Assembly: GCA_023213395.1 (NCBI GenBank) | Contig: CM041465.1 | Coordinates: 8,742,001 to 8,806,000 of the forward strand | DNA length: 64,000 nt | Origin: Cycas panzhihuaensis | Lineage: Eukaryota > Cycadophyta | Direction: 5' to 3' | Shown: positions 11,045 to 22,323 of the stretch, one piece after another | How the letters are laid out: every line of letters starts with the position of its first letter | Position numbering within the stretch: the stretch's first letter is position 1 | The notes under the pieces: generated by a model | What the model saw: only the letters and a program-made list of their open reading frames with translations | Databases searched by the model: none | What the model was told of the DNA's origin: nothing | Translations under genes and position numbers: made by a program

Positions 11045-12194
11045 CCTTTGTATCCTAGCAGCCCTTTGGGAAAGGGCAAGGAACTTTATGATTATAGGTT
11101 TGTCGCGCCCATTATGGAGAAAGGTAAACGACAACAATCCAGGTGTGTTTCTTGGCCTCCTTTTCTTTAGTTATTCTAGCCTTTGTATAGTTCCTTTTTT
11201 CCTTTGTGTTTTTTCTTGCTTCTTTCCTTTCATTTTGGGGGAGGTAAGGAAACCCCTACGCTACTCATGCGATGGGAGATGGAAAGAGGAAGTGGATGTA
11301 GCACAAGATCAAGATTATGTTTTAGCTGCATCACTCTTCTAGGCATGCTGCTTTCATTTTGTTGGTCTTTTCTTGCTTCTTTTAGCTTGTATGTTTGCAT
11401 GAAAAGACATAAGGGAATAAAGTAAAAGGGAACCAGCTCGCATCCTCCTTTTGCATATTAGTTTGTATTTTAGGAAAGTGCATCTGTTAGGGAATATCCC
11501 CTCTCCTCTTTCATTAAATTGCATTGCCATGCACTTTGTATGATATCTTGATTTATCTCTTTGTTTCTCCTTCCCTTGCTTAAAGCGAAATGAGAGCAAA
11601 GATTTATCTTTGAGGGAAAAGTATATTTATTATTTTTCATATACATATGCTTTGTATACCTCTCATCTGCACACACATATAACTAGTCTCTACCCCATTG
11701 TCGCATATAGAGATTAGACCCCCTCACACATAGAGTAGTGGGAAATCCTTCTACCACCACTCTTTGACCATCCAGCCTTCCCTTTAGGTGGGTTAGTTCT
11801 TAGAGGATTCATCCCCTAAAATCTCCCCCTTTTTACCTCATCATACCTACACACATCTCACCTACATCCCTTAGCTTTTTTTCCATGAGAATGCACTTTC
11901 TCATTGGGTCTTGCCTTCCTCTTCCAGCCATCTAAAGGTGGGAAGACCCTTGTTTTGAGGTTACTTGAGCAACCGAGGACATTCATCACCCACGCTCCCC
12001 TTCAAAATCAAAAGTTCAGTTACCTAGAGGAAGTCATGCGCCATTCGTAGGTCCCGAACCTGCATTCTGACATACAGATGCCCTGTGTGGGTGCTTCCTT
12101 GTACTTGTTGGTTTAATCCCTTCCTTCCAGAGCCTTCCATTGACAGTCTTAATTCCAAATAGGTGTAGTTACCATCCCCATAGATGCGATTCCA

Positions 12195-13919
12195 TGGGCT
12201 ATCCACTAATCGAGTGCCACCAAACTCCAAAAATAATGTAATATGGTTTAACTTTAGAAAAAAATAATATTTATAAACTATGAACGGATGTCACCATGAT
12301 TATGTGATAATAAGGGCGAATTCAAGAAATTGCAGTCAATGGAAATCAATCAGAATGGACTAAAGATAGGGAGATGAGGGATCCATAAGGTGTAGAGGAT
12401 CCACAATAGTGGATCAAACTAAAAAATAAAAATAAAAAACTATGATTTATATAATATAAAAATAGAAATGAAATGCATGATCACCAAAGAGATTGATGCA
12501 TAGGGGCAAGATTCTTCACTAAAAATCGATGATATCTCAATGTAACAGAGCAAAATTAGTAAGAGGATTGGTGCAAAGGATCTACAATGGTAAATTAATA
12601 AAAAAAAAAAATTTAACAATGATTTTTAATGTGAAACAATGGAGGGATAATGTGATGATGTCATATAACCTCAGAGGTAGAACAAAGGATAAAATAGGTG
12701 CTAAATTAGATCTAAAATAGGTGCAAGGTCTATGAACCTAAGAATCTTCAAAAATTTTAAGAAAAATAGTGACAAATAACTCAAAATGAAGAAAAATAAA
12801 ATAGGTTGTGGGGTTTCAGTGACCAATAAGAGTGCCTAGTGATCTAAGGAGGATATCTCTGCTTTTGGTGCATAAAATGACAAGCTATTTCCTTCGTTAC
12901 GAAGATAGCTTAACTATGATCAAAATGAGTAGTTACTTGATAGAGTTATAAGTGTTAACTTGGGAGTTAGATTGCTTTGAAGTTCAGGTTACCTTTGTGA
13001 ACAAAAAATAAACTAAAAACTTTAAAAAATTAATGAAAAACTTTAGAAATTCTTGTCTTATCTTTAATAACCTGTACAAACTATATTTGTTACACAAATA
13101 TAGGAGTTAAATCTTCCTACAGAGTTTTTTTGCATCAAATGGAGGCTTCTCACATCAATGTATCAAATGTTTAATATAAACCTTAATGTAAAATTTAGTA
13201 TAAATGAAAAATAATGAACAAAATATAATATAATCTTGTCATTGATGAACTATACATTCTAATACCAAATGAAGGATGAGATGTAGAGCAAGACTATAAT
13301 TGTGAGAGCCCGTTTGCTTGAGTTAACATAATCCAATGATTAATGGGTAGTGTTAAAAACCACCAGGGAGGTATTCCCACCCCATTTATAAATTATTTGG
13401 GGAGTCGACAAGTGCCTCAACCTGACCTACACATTATCCAAAAATAATTTAAATTAATATTAAAAAATATAATTAATAAATGAAACATGTACCTTAATAA
13501 TAGTAGGCCGGTATTTGGTGGATCTAAGAGGCTGGTATGCAGCTCTAGGTTCCCTAGGGAGCCCCAAAGATGGATTTGAAGGGCCTTAGGTGCACATCTT
13601 CATGAGCACATTAGGGGTTATCCCAAGATTATTCAACATAGATATAATGAAGAAGGTATTTTATACACATAGTAGTCACTTAATGAAATCTTAATGAGAA
13701 GATTCAATTGGATTTAATAACATATAATGATCTATTACAAGAATGGGAAATTTTTATACAAGTGCTATGCAATTGTTTGAATGAGTTCCTACCTTTTCAT
13801 ATCTCCTGCTAAGTACTTTTTGATATCTCCTACTAATTATTCAAATACTAACTAGATATTAAGCTTAATTAATGACTAACTACTATGGTTACTAACTAAG
13901 TTACAAGAAGTGCAACAAT
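12195..13919. other. AT-rich stretch without recognisable gene
   Basis: Lies between the Tat-1 LTR and the chromovirus RT. Short open frames such as 12529-12720 match no family I know. It may hold decayed 5' parts (LTR, gag) of the chromovirus, but I cannot see a primer site, zinc knuckle or LTR. Confidence 0.5.
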
Positions 13920-13929
13920 TCCTATTTCT

Positions 13930-14640
13930 AGAAAAATGAAATCGAGAAAATCACTACCAATCTAATGGATATGAAAATAATCCAGCCAAGTAAAAGCTCA
14001 TATTTGGCCCTAATAGTCCTAGTTAAGAGGAAGGATGGCTCATTTCACCTTTGTGTGGATTGCAAGGAGCTTAATAAGATTACCAAAAAAAAAGTTACAA
14101 AAAAAAAATGTTCCCTACTCTAAGGATGGATGATATATTAGATGAGATCCATAGAGCTTCAATATTTTTTAAGTTATATTTGTAATATGGATATTGTCAA
14201 ATCCTAATTATTCTAGAAGATTATAATAAAATAACTTTTTAAACCCATCATAGACACTTCAAGTTTAGAGTGATATCTTTTAGCCTATGTAATGCACCTG
14301 CCACCTTTTAAGTACTTATAAATAAGATCTTTAGCCCTTATCTTTGAAAATTTATAATCTTCTTCTTTAATGATATACTTCTCTACAGTTCATTCCTAGA
14401 CCACCATATTCATCATCTAAAGATTATCCTCCAAATATTACACCAATACTAATTATATACAAAACTTTCTAAGTGTGAGTTTGGAAAAATAAAACTCTAA
14501 TATCTGGGGGTATATTATATCTTCAAATGGGGTGCGTGTGGACCTTGACAATCATCACTTACCTAGCTAACACTAACTAATATCACATAATTATGAGTAT
14601 TCCTTGGACTTACTAGGTTTTACCATCATTTTATATGAAA
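13930..14640 (+). pseudogene. pol: Chromovirus reverse transcriptase remnant
   Basis: Reads KNEIEKITTNLMDMKIIQPS, then VKRKDGSFHLCVDCKELNKI (usual KDGSWR.CVDYR.LN), then badly broken pieces. A degraded DDI-type catalytic segment (FFNDILLYSS, about 14360) and KCEFGKIKL.YLG (about 14475; usual KC.F....V.YLG) complete the palm and thumb order. Multiple stops and frameshifts. The frame is cut at 14776 by copia-A and resumes in the RNase H at 22622. Confidence 0.85.
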
Positions 14641-14771
14641 CTATGACTCTTTAGTAGCTCCATTAACTAACTAACTCTAGAAAGATTCTTTTCAATGGTC
14701 TTTGAATGTTGAAATTATCTTTTTTCGTCTCAAATTAATAATGATTTCTACCCTAGTTTTTCTCATGCTTG

Positions 14772-14776
14772 ATTAC
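14772..14776. repeat. Target-site duplication of copia-A, left
   Basis: ATTAC, repeated exactly at 22622-22626. Confidence 0.9.
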
Positions 14777-15074
14777 TAAAAGGAGTGGATTTATCCTTCA
14801 TCTCCATGTACTAAAGACAAAGGCAAACATGGGAGTAAGAGATACTTGAGAGAAAGAGAGAAGCTCTCACAAAATGGGGAGCTAAGAAGGATCCTCCTCC
14901 ATTGAGATTTTACTTTTATATTAAGAGAGGAAGCATTAGAGTTAGGTGAAATGAAATTATACATAATGCATATAAAAGTGTATTTCACTTAAGTGATCTA
15001 ATTTAAAGTTTACTTAAGACCCTTTTTAGAAATAATCAACTAATGTAATAACCTTGTGACATTAACCTTTTTCA
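14777..15074 (-). repeat. 3' LTR of copia-A
   Basis: 298 bp; its plus-strand right end reads TTTTTCA. Same length as the 5' LTR at 22324-22621. Confidence 0.92.
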
Positions 15075-15085
15075 ATCTCCTCCTT
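15075..15085 (-). promoter_or_regulatory. Polypurine tract of copia-A
   Basis: Minus-strand AAGGAGGAGAT immediately before the LTR TG. The same tract is found in copia-B at 24899-24909. Confidence 0.8.
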
Positions 15086-15383
15086 AATGGTAGAAGGTCA
15101 TTTCATCCTATTTTATTCTATCCTGTGAGGTCTTCCTTTGAGCCTCTTACAAAGAAAACTACTATGACACTTTTGTGGGAAACCCTCATGGAGAAGAAAA
15201 CCCATATATTTTCTAATCTACTAACCTAGCTTAGGCGGCTCTTTAAATGAAGCCAGATATCCAATCAGTATAATGAATTTTATAGCTAAAATCTAATGAG
15301 TCTCTATATACCATTTGGTCATCCCCTATGCCCTTTCAAGTTTTGATAGTTTTTTATTTTTCAAAATGATACAAGACTTATCC

Positions 15384-15490
15384 TTTCACACCCATAAGGG
15401 ATTTTCACGAATGGGATAGAGTAGAGACTTACTCTTGTCCTTCTGTACCCATAAGAGGTTTTCATGAATGAGATAGAGTATGATGGTCCT
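15384..15490 (-). repeat. Two-unit direct repeat in copia-A 3' untranslated region
   Basis: Two units of about 50 bases sharing CCCATAAG, GGTTTTCA/GATTTTCA and GAATGGGATAGAGTA-like blocks. The same pair occurs in copia-B at about 25195-25310. Confidence 0.65.
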
Positions 15491-15559
15491 ATTGTCATCT
15501 CCTTCAATCAGTTAGAGATGGAGGCCCTAAGGCTAAGTTACTTTTGGAACTATTCAAAC

Positions 15560-16200
15560 TTCACCTTTTTTAGTGGTTTAGTGAAGATATCAGCCACTTG
15601 ATTTGTTGTGGGGCAATACTCTAGTTAAATTATTCCATCATGATCTGGTTCTCTAATCATATAGACTTTTGTACTTATATGTTTAGTATAATCATGAAAT
15701 ATAGGATTTTTAGCCATTTGGATTGTAGATTGATTATCTACATGTAAACTAGTAGAACTTATTTGGGTGGCATTTAATATATTTAATAATTTTCTAAGCT
15801 ATATCACCTCCTTACTTGTCTCAAAATTAGTAATATATTCAGCTTTAGTAGTTGAGTCTGCAACTATCTTATGCCATCTGGATCTCCATGATATTGGTGT
15901 TGTTCCAAGAAATGTTACATACCCAAATGTAGATCTTCCTATGTCTTTATCTCTAGAAAATTCTAAGTTTGTGTATACATAAAATTTAAATTCTATATTG
16001 GGTTCATACAACAGACCATATTTTTTAGTCATCTTTAAGTACCTCAACTCTTATATTACAGCTTGGCAGTGATTCTACTTAGGATTAATCATGAATCTTG
16101 CAAGAATGCAAATAGAGTGTACAATATCTAGCCTTATGTTGGTAGCATAAATGAGACTACCTACAAGTTACCTGTAGAGTATTATGTCTACCTCCCTAGT
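15560..16200 (-). pseudogene. pol: Copia-A RNase H
   Basis: C-terminal domain of copia Pol. The open part (16047-15799) reads FSRDKDIGRSTFGYVTFLG and TPISWRSRWHKIVADSTTKAEY, the standard copia RNase H pattern. Downstream pieces retain HVDNQSTIQMAKNP, FHDYTKHI and NQVADIFTKPL before the coding region ends near 15560. Stops and frameshifts between the pieces make it non-functional. It is followed by about 480 bases of untranslated sequence holding a direct repeat and the polypurine tract. Confidence 0.9.
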
Positions 16201-17164
16201 GTCACCATCAGCTAAGAGTTTAATATTAGGTTCCATAGGTGTATCCACTAGTCAAGCACCTTCTGACTAAAACTTTTTTGGAAGATTGTTAATATATTTT
16301 TCTTAAGAGAGAAAGATTTTGCCATTCTTTTGAGTTACTTCAATTCCTAATTAATATTCATCAACCTAAGATTAAACAATTCAAAAGTTCTAGTAAGGTC
16401 CTTCTTCAACTAGTTGATTACCTATTCACTATTCCCCACTATTAGCATATCATCTACAAAGATTAAGACGTAAGTGACTTTATCATTTTGGCTCTTAATG
16501 AATAATGTCACATCAATATCTTGATAGTCACAAACCTCATATCCAAGTTACCTCATTATTTTAGACAACTGGTAAACCAAGCACGAGGGGCTCTTTTTAG
16601 GCCGTACAAGGACTTTCTGAGCCCATAAACCTTATGCTCCTGACTAATAATCTTGTATCATTCTATCTGAGCCATGTAAATTTCTTCTTTAAGGTCCCCA
16701 TTAAGAAATGTGGTCTTAACATCGAGTCGGTGGATTTTCCAACCTTGTTGAGTAGCCAAGGCTATAAGAGTTTTGATTGTAGGCCACTCAGTTATAGGAG
16801 TAAAGATTTCAGTATAGTTGATACCTTTCCTTTGTGTGTATCCTTTTGCTACCAACCTTGCCTTATGTTTTTCTAGGGTACCATATGATCTGTACTTATT
16901 TTTAAACATCCATTTATTTTGAACTATCTTTCTTTCAAGTGGTAGATCAACAAGCTCCCATGTATCGTTCTTGATAAGAGATTGGTACTCTTCATTCATG
17001 GTATTTCTCCAAGCTATATGCTTTACAGATTCTTGGTATATTAAAGGGTCTTCATTAAGAGAAAGGTGTAGTTCTATTGGTTCAATCTCAACAAAAAATG
17101 ATTCATACATCCTTGCTCTATGGGCACTTCTAGTGCTAGTTTTATCTATCTCATCTAGTCGCAC
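16201..17164 (-). pseudogene. pol: Copia-A reverse transcriptase
   Basis: The largest open piece (17164-16658) contains WRNTMNEEYQSLIKNDTWELVDLP, KNKYRSYGTLEKHKARLVAKG and HRLDVKTTFLNGDLKEEIYM, the hallmark fingers/palm motifs of Ty1/copia RT (usual form LDVKTAFLNG.L.EE.YM). The catalytic box FVDDMLI is still readable at about 16440-16475, so both Asp codons survive. Frameshifts around 16500-16650 and stops around 16300-16440 separate the pieces. The equivalent region in copia-B carries a mutated catalytic box. Confidence 0.93.
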
Positions 17165-17229
17165 GTCCTTGTGTAGCTAGTAGGCTTCACGAAAACCTTG
17201 TGTTGGGAATGTGGTTTTTATTTCCATAG

Positions 17230-18400
17230 CCTCTTAGTCTTCATTTTGATCCTAAAAAGGATCATGTGATATGTTTGGCATGTAGGAAGTTGATGATGTT
17301 AAAGAAGATAGGCTAGCCACTAATGTTAGAGAAGATGGTCCTTCTACTATGGCTTTGCCTTTGTCAACTTAGTTGTTTATAAATGATGGTACTAGATGTG
17401 TACATATTGGTTGGGAGTCACAACATGTATCCTCTGGGGCTCAATTATTAAATTATAATATTTTGAGCAACTGTTTGGCATATCCCACCCTAAATTTTAT
17501 AATATGGATATCAAATTCAGTAGCATTATTAAATTAGTATGAAGGTATCTTGGAGTCAAGTCTAAGTAATTGATCTTCACTCTCTGCAAAGATAATATCT
17601 CTAGTGATGATAATTTTATATTTTAAAGGTATAAAAACCTTATACCCCTTATTGTCCATGGGGTATCTGACAAAGATACCTTTGAGGACTCTATCTTGGA
17701 GCTTATTTCTGTGTTCCTCTAGAATGTGAGCATAACAAGTAGAGCCAAAAATTCTAAAGTGGGAGATAGAGGGGGTTTGTCCATACCACATTTCATGTGA
17801 AGAGGGGCTAAGCTTGGAGGGACTAACATTGTTGATATAATACATGATAGTCTAGATAGCCTCGTCCCAAGATAAATAGGGATGTTCTTATATACTAGCA
17901 TAGTACAAGATATGTTCATGATGGTCTTATTCATGCACTCGGTAACTCTATTTTACTAGGGTGTACTAGAAATAGTAGTCTAATATTTGATTCCATGCTA
18001 ACATAAGTATGATTTAAACTTACTGGATATATACTCACCACCATTGTCATTCCTAAGTATTTTCATCTTGAATTAAGATTCATTTTCCATGCATACCTTG
18101 AAAGTTTGAAATATAGAAAAAACTTCATCTTTCTTTGCAAGAAAAGCAACCTATACTTTCTTAGTAAAATCATCAATGAAAGTAATATAGTATCACTTCT
18201 ATTTAAGAGAAGTGATGGGCATAAGACAATATATATCTGAGTGTACAAGCTACAAAGGTTAGCTAGATTTCCACTAACTATGAGGAAAGGGTTATCTTTG
18301 AGATTTGGCAATGATACATGCTTCACATTTGAAGGGCTTAGAGGAGAGCCTATACATACCAAGAAGAGTGACATGTAGTTCTCTTAAATTATCAATTTTG
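17230..18400 (-). pseudogene. pol: Copia-A integrase
   Basis: The clearest part is the C-terminal end (17845-17534): YINNVSPSKLSPSSHEMWYG, FRIFGSTCYAHI and KGIFVRYPMDNKGYKVFIP, typical of the copia integrase tail (usual P.E.W.G..P....LR.FG...Y.H). The core upstream, about 17850-18370, is split over frames; it shows DDFTKKV-type sequence in minus-strand frames but no unbroken catalytic triad. The stretch 17170-17530 between integrase and RT is a low-conservation linker. Confidence 0.8.
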
Positions 18401-18444
18401 ATATGGCCCATATGAGCATGCTATAGGGCTGCTTGGGACAACAT

Positions 18445-18870
18445 TTAAGGAATCAGGGTTATGGTAAAAGTAGATTCATCATGAACATATTTAGCTTTAG
18501 AGGATGGTGAGCTAATTAGGTGAAAAAACTTGCCATCAAGAATTCTAGTCATAACCACAGCATTTGAAGGAAGTTGAATGACACAGAGAGTTTGATTATT
18601 TATAGTTATACTCAAATCAAAACCATGAGAGACAAGGGTGAATAAGGAGAGAAAGTTTTGCTTTAGAGCAGAAATATATAAAATATCAACAAGGGTAAAA
18701 TCTGGAAGGCTTGGGAGTTTCAGGCAAATAGTTCCAAGTCCTTCGACTTGTTGAGATGATTTTCCAACCATGTGTATAATACCAAAACTTCAGAGTTAAA
18801 ATCTTAAAAGACCTGGTGATGAAAAGTCATATATTGTGTTGCTCCAATATCCATGATCCAAGATGAAGTA
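18445..18870 (-). pseudogene. pol: Copia-A protease and GAG-pre-integrase region
   Basis: The protease site is visible near 18835-18860 as MDIGATQYM (usual LDSGAT.HM; Ser has become Ile). Copia-B keeps MDTRATQHM at the same place. The following open piece (18771-18445) reads GLGTICLKLPSLPDFTLVDILYI and KQNFLSLFTLVSHGFD, which corresponds to the usual L.NVL.VP....NLLSVS.L segment. It then continues towards the zinc-binding integrase N-terminus. Confidence 0.82.
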
Positions 18871-18929
18871 TTTGAGGTGGCACTATTTACAACTCCAAGT
18901 GGTGAAGGCAAAAGTGAATAAACATAGCC

Positions 18930-20072
18930 ACAATGAGCTATAATATACTTAGTGGATCTATCAACATTATTTGATGAAGTGGTCCCAATTCTTTGAAGGT
19001 GTGTATGAGCAAATTACATTCCACCAAAAGCATCTTCAAAATAAGCATTATCAATATTATATGCACCATGGCACTGTTGATAGCTTGGTAGTTTGTTGGT
19101 GGCAGTTTTGTAATCTTTGGCATAATGCCCTCTCCTATTACACCTTTGGCACACAATTATTTGATTTCTAGTCCCATAAAAAGTATTGGGCTCAATGGAT
19201 TATCTTTGAATACTAGATCTAGGTCTAGGTTAATTATTTTGGCCTTGGCCTTGAGACTATTTTTGTTGGAGTTGAGGAGCCTATTGACCAAGAGAATGTT
19301 GTGCTTATTGTCTACCTCTACCTCTTCCACATGAATTACCACCTCTACAAGAGTATTGACCTTGATTTTTGGTATAATAAAGATCTTCTTCCACTTCAAA
19401 AATAGCATCAGCTATATCAGATATAGTGGCAAAGTTGGTATTAAAGGTCTTATCAAATTAAATGAACTTATTCACAAGATCCCCAAAGTTTAGGGTCTTT
19501 AAAGAGCCACTAGATTGAAGACTTTCGAGTAGATTTTTTGTAATCTAGGATATGGAGACATAATTGAATTAAGAAAACCCATGTAATGCATTGAGTTTTA
19601 AAATCTTTATCAATGGATTGCTTGATTGGATGAAGGATATTGATTATCTCACTTGTGTGTAATTTTTATATTTTTAATTTGTTCATCTTTAGTACTAAGT
19701 GAACAAATTCTAAGTCTGATTTAGTGTCAAAGTTTTTCTTAAGAACTTTAAGAACTTTCCATGATGTATATATCATGTACAACTTCATCAATGAGATTAT
19801 ACAAGGAATAATCAGTGACAAGAAGTATCCTTGCATGAATTTTATTAGCATCAAGTTCCCATTAGCATTTAGCTATAACTTCAATGGGAGTAGTTAGAGC
19901 ACCTCCTCTAAAAGTAGCTGAGTAGCTGTAGTTGTAGCAAATGGTGTAAGTTGCAAGTGATCTCTCTAAAGAACTTCATACTTTATAGCATTTCTAATAC
20001 CAATGAACCACATATTCTAATTTTCTTTCCCTTTTAGAATGCAGTTCATATTTTGCTTGAAATATGAAGACA
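18930..20072 (-). pseudogene. gag: Copia-A gag with CCHC zinc knuckle
   Basis: Capsid/nucleocapsid protein. The start region near 20072 encodes FKQNMNCILKGKENQ, similar to the cleaner copia-B copy (29701). The zinc knuckle near 19110-19150 reads CQRCNRRGHYAKDY, where the last Cys of CCHC has become Tyr. After it comes a basic, Gln-rich tail. The frame is broken several times between 19400 and 19950. The leader upstream is about 2.2 kb, long for a copia element. Confidence 0.8.
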
Positions 20073-20237
20073 TGTTATCTTTTAAGAAGGGAAGAAATGA
20101 ACAAGGGACTATAAAAGTGATGGCAATAAGTGACCAATCATTATTTACAAATGGGATATGTAATAAAGTAGTGTAGCATAAAGAAGAAGAAGTAAGAATG
20201 GTTGCTCAAAGATGAAGGGAGCAACTTAAAGAAAAGT

Positions 20238-20441
20238 CACCAACGCTTATGATAGATATTAACTTGATGCAGTAGGAATATAAGAAGCACTATGATGAGA
20301 ATTGACCACTAACACTTGTGGCAAATATTAATCTGATGTAGCAAGAATATAAGAAGCAGTATGATGAAAATTGGCCACTAACACTTGTGGGAAATATTAA
20401 CTTGATATAGCAAGAATATAAGAAGTACTATAATTGTGATC
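20238..20441 (-). repeat. Three-unit tandem repeat (about 68 bp) upstream of copia-A gag
   Basis: Each unit contains ATATTAA, a TGATGTAGCA-like block, GAATATAAGAAG and ATGATGAAAATTG. The same array is in copia-B (29865-30067), so it belongs to the family leader. Confidence 0.8.
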
Positions 20442-20921
20442 ACATTATAGATCATTATACAAGATTATATATCAAATAAGTAAGTGATCAATATACAAGA
20501 TTGTAGGCCAATGTAGAAATTGACATCATTAGGTGTACACAACTTGGAACTCAAATGTAGGATACGTAATCAACCTAATAGCCTCTAATTTATGTCCAAC
20601 ATATAGTTGAGGTTGTTGAAGGGATGCCTAGGCTTCTAGTAGAATTAAGTTGACCTTTACATATTATACCTATAATTATTCTTAGTGATGAAATCCAAGT
20701 CACAATGGAGCCTAGGTACTCTTAATCCTCACCTAGTTCACCAATGAATAGCTATATACCTCCTCTAAAGAGTGGTATATTCATACCCATGGCTATGATG
20801 GATATTAAATCAAGTATATTTTAATCTTTTATTTAAAGTTCTAGTTTTCCCTATTGGTTATCAGGATGATCCCTGATTGAGGCATGATGGTATGGCTAAC
20901 CAAACCTCACTAATATTCTAG

Positions 20922-20993
20922 ATCAGCCTAGTGCCAAATCAAAACCCACACCTCTTTTATGGCATGACATTCTACCAACTAAGGTATATCAAC
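20922..20993 (-). other. tRNA-like segment in copia-A leader
   Basis: Minus strand shows an A-box-like TACCTTAGTTGGTAGAATG and, about 35 bases on, GGTGTGGGTTTTGATTTGG resembling a B box. Copia-B has the matching segment at 30530-30603. The stems are too decayed for a working tRNA gene. Confidence 0.4.
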
Positions 20994-21572
20994 CTTGGCG
21001 AGTATGTGAATAGGTATAAGATGGTGGAAAATAATGTACATGATGCCTTCCTTTTAGGATGAGTGAAAAGATTATCGAATTTGCATCAAACGTACAAATA
21101 ACTAAAAATAAAATGCTTACTTGAAGTGATTTTGGAGTGCTTGCTTGGAGTGTCTTTAGAGTGCTTGCTTGAAATAATTTTAGAGTGCTGAAATATAATA
21201 TTAATAAGTGAGCGAGGACATTGGATATTGCTCTGATCTAGGTGTTGTTTTACTCACTTTTGTAATAGGCTTTTAAGCCTTATAAAAAGAAGGAAGAAAA
21301 TTTCTTCACTTTTTTTTTTTAATACAGAAAAGTGTAGTCTTCACTAAATCAGCAATAACTTTCTCCCACAATAATGAAATTAAGTGCCAATTTTTGTGCT
21401 ACAAACTAGACTCAGAGCTTCATCTCCAAGAAGTGGAATTAGGTCCAAATGAGTTCTAAAACGTTTTTGGCAGTCCTCCAATGTTAGGAGAATATATTTT
21501 TCTAAATTTCTTACTAAAAATAACTAATGTTCACTAAAATGGCAATAACTTTCTCATACAGGATCAAAATTG

Positions 21573-22309
21573 AACTCTAATACTCCCTCTCTCAACATAA
21601 AAGGAGGCTCATTCTTGCCTCCCCATTTTATGAGAGCTTCTATCTTTCTCTCAATTCTCTCTTACTCCCATGTTTACCTTTGTGTTTAGTACATGGAGAT
21701 AAAGGATAGATCCACTCTTTTTATGTGGTATTAGAGCTTGCTTCCTTCATATTCCTCACTTGAACTTGCAATAGATCCATCACTTCCTTCTCCCCCACAA
21801 TCCATGTGGTGAAGGAGATTGTGAAAGTAGATTTCGAATTATTTTCAAGTTTTTATCATAGAATATTTAGTATTGTTTACTTTCCCTTTCTCTTTTGCAG
21901 GTTTGGAAGCACAATATAAGGAGTTGTAAGGCCCAAGGATTCCAATCCTTTGGTGACCATTTATGCTTTCTCATTCTTCTTTTCTTTCCCCTCTTTTCAT
22001 CCATTTAATAAGAGGAAATGCTACCAAATTTTTTCTAATTTTTAGAAGAATGATTGTAAGAGGAAATTCTACCCATTTTTTTAAAGAATTTGGATCCATT
22101 TAAAATATCCATCATTGTATGCTCTTACTTTGCCTATATTGGGATCCTAGTGATCAAAAAATAATGGAAATTTCATATGGTATCATGTGTTAATAAGATA
22201 TTAGCAAGCTAAAATTTTTGCAGAAATAAAATTTGCTTATTAAACTTCACATATTTATAAAATTTTCTATAGAGCTCCAATTGAGTTGATTCCAATTGTC
22301 AAAGATGAG
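21573..22309 (+). repeat. Inverted partial LTR + primer site + leader inside copia-A
   Basis: This block reads on the + strand as LTR end (21573-21723), primer site (21726-21737) and leader, opposite to the rest of copia-A. Comparison with copia-B, where the same leader reads on the minus strand up to 31771, shows it is inverted. It meets the true 5' LTR side at about 22310. Confidence 0.8.
21726..21737 (+). promoter_or_regulatory. Primer binding site in inverted block
   Basis: TGGTATTAGAGC, one base from the initiator-Met tRNA complement TGGTATCAGAGC, two bases after the partial LTR. Confidence 0.75.
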
Positions 22310-22321
22310 GCTCAAATACCA
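22310..22321 (-). promoter_or_regulatory. Primer binding site of copia-A
   Basis: Minus-strand TGGTATTTGAGC next to the 5' LTR, 10 of 12 bases matching the initiator-Met site. The GAGC end overlaps the inversion junction. Confidence 0.65.
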
Positions 22322-22323
22322 CA

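Larger units (their letters stand above)
1..12194 (+). mobile_element. Tat-lineage Ty3/gypsy retrotransposon, copy 1 (Tat-1), 5' end outside window
   Basis: Order seen on the + strand: protease, RT, RNase H, integrase, a gene on the opposite strand, a second archaeal-type RNase H, polypurine tract, 3' LTR. Gag, primer site and 5' LTR lie before the window. The protease (DNGSS, LGCPWL), RT (FIDDM) and extra RNase H place it in the Tat/Ogre lineage. The 3' boundary at 12194 was fixed by comparison with the second copy at 53161-64000: similarity stops in both just after GATTCCA. All sense reading frames carry stops and frameshifts, so the copy is dead. The first five bases after the LTR are TGGGC; the matching upstream duplication is out of view. 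Confidence 0.93.
9174..12194 (+). repeat. 3' LTR of Tat-1 (about 3.0 kb)
   Basis: Starts TGTTTC after the polypurine tract and ends GATTCCA. Both limits match the Tat-2 LTR (53161-56305). It contains a palindrome, a TATA box, a candidate intron and a long TA microsatellite, listed separately. Small open frames inside (for example 10248-10670 on the minus strand) are shadows. Confidence 0.9.

Noticed and set aside
10937-11137. Open frame with a long Ile-Tyr repeat
   Set aside because: Produced entirely by the TA microsatellite in the Tat-1 LTR.
16634-16876. Plus-strand open frames over copia-A and copia-B (also 15767-15982, 16971-17180, 26461-26721, 26798-27007)
   Set aside because: They are antisense shadows of the copia RT, RNase H and linker regions and carry no domain.
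20238-20441. CRISPR-like array
   Set aside because: Only three adjoining imperfect units without spacers, in an obvious plant retroelement.
20922-20993. A functional tRNA gene
   Set aside because: Acceptor and T stems do not pair convincingly and the same sequence recurs in copia-B, so it is a relic inside a retroelement leader.
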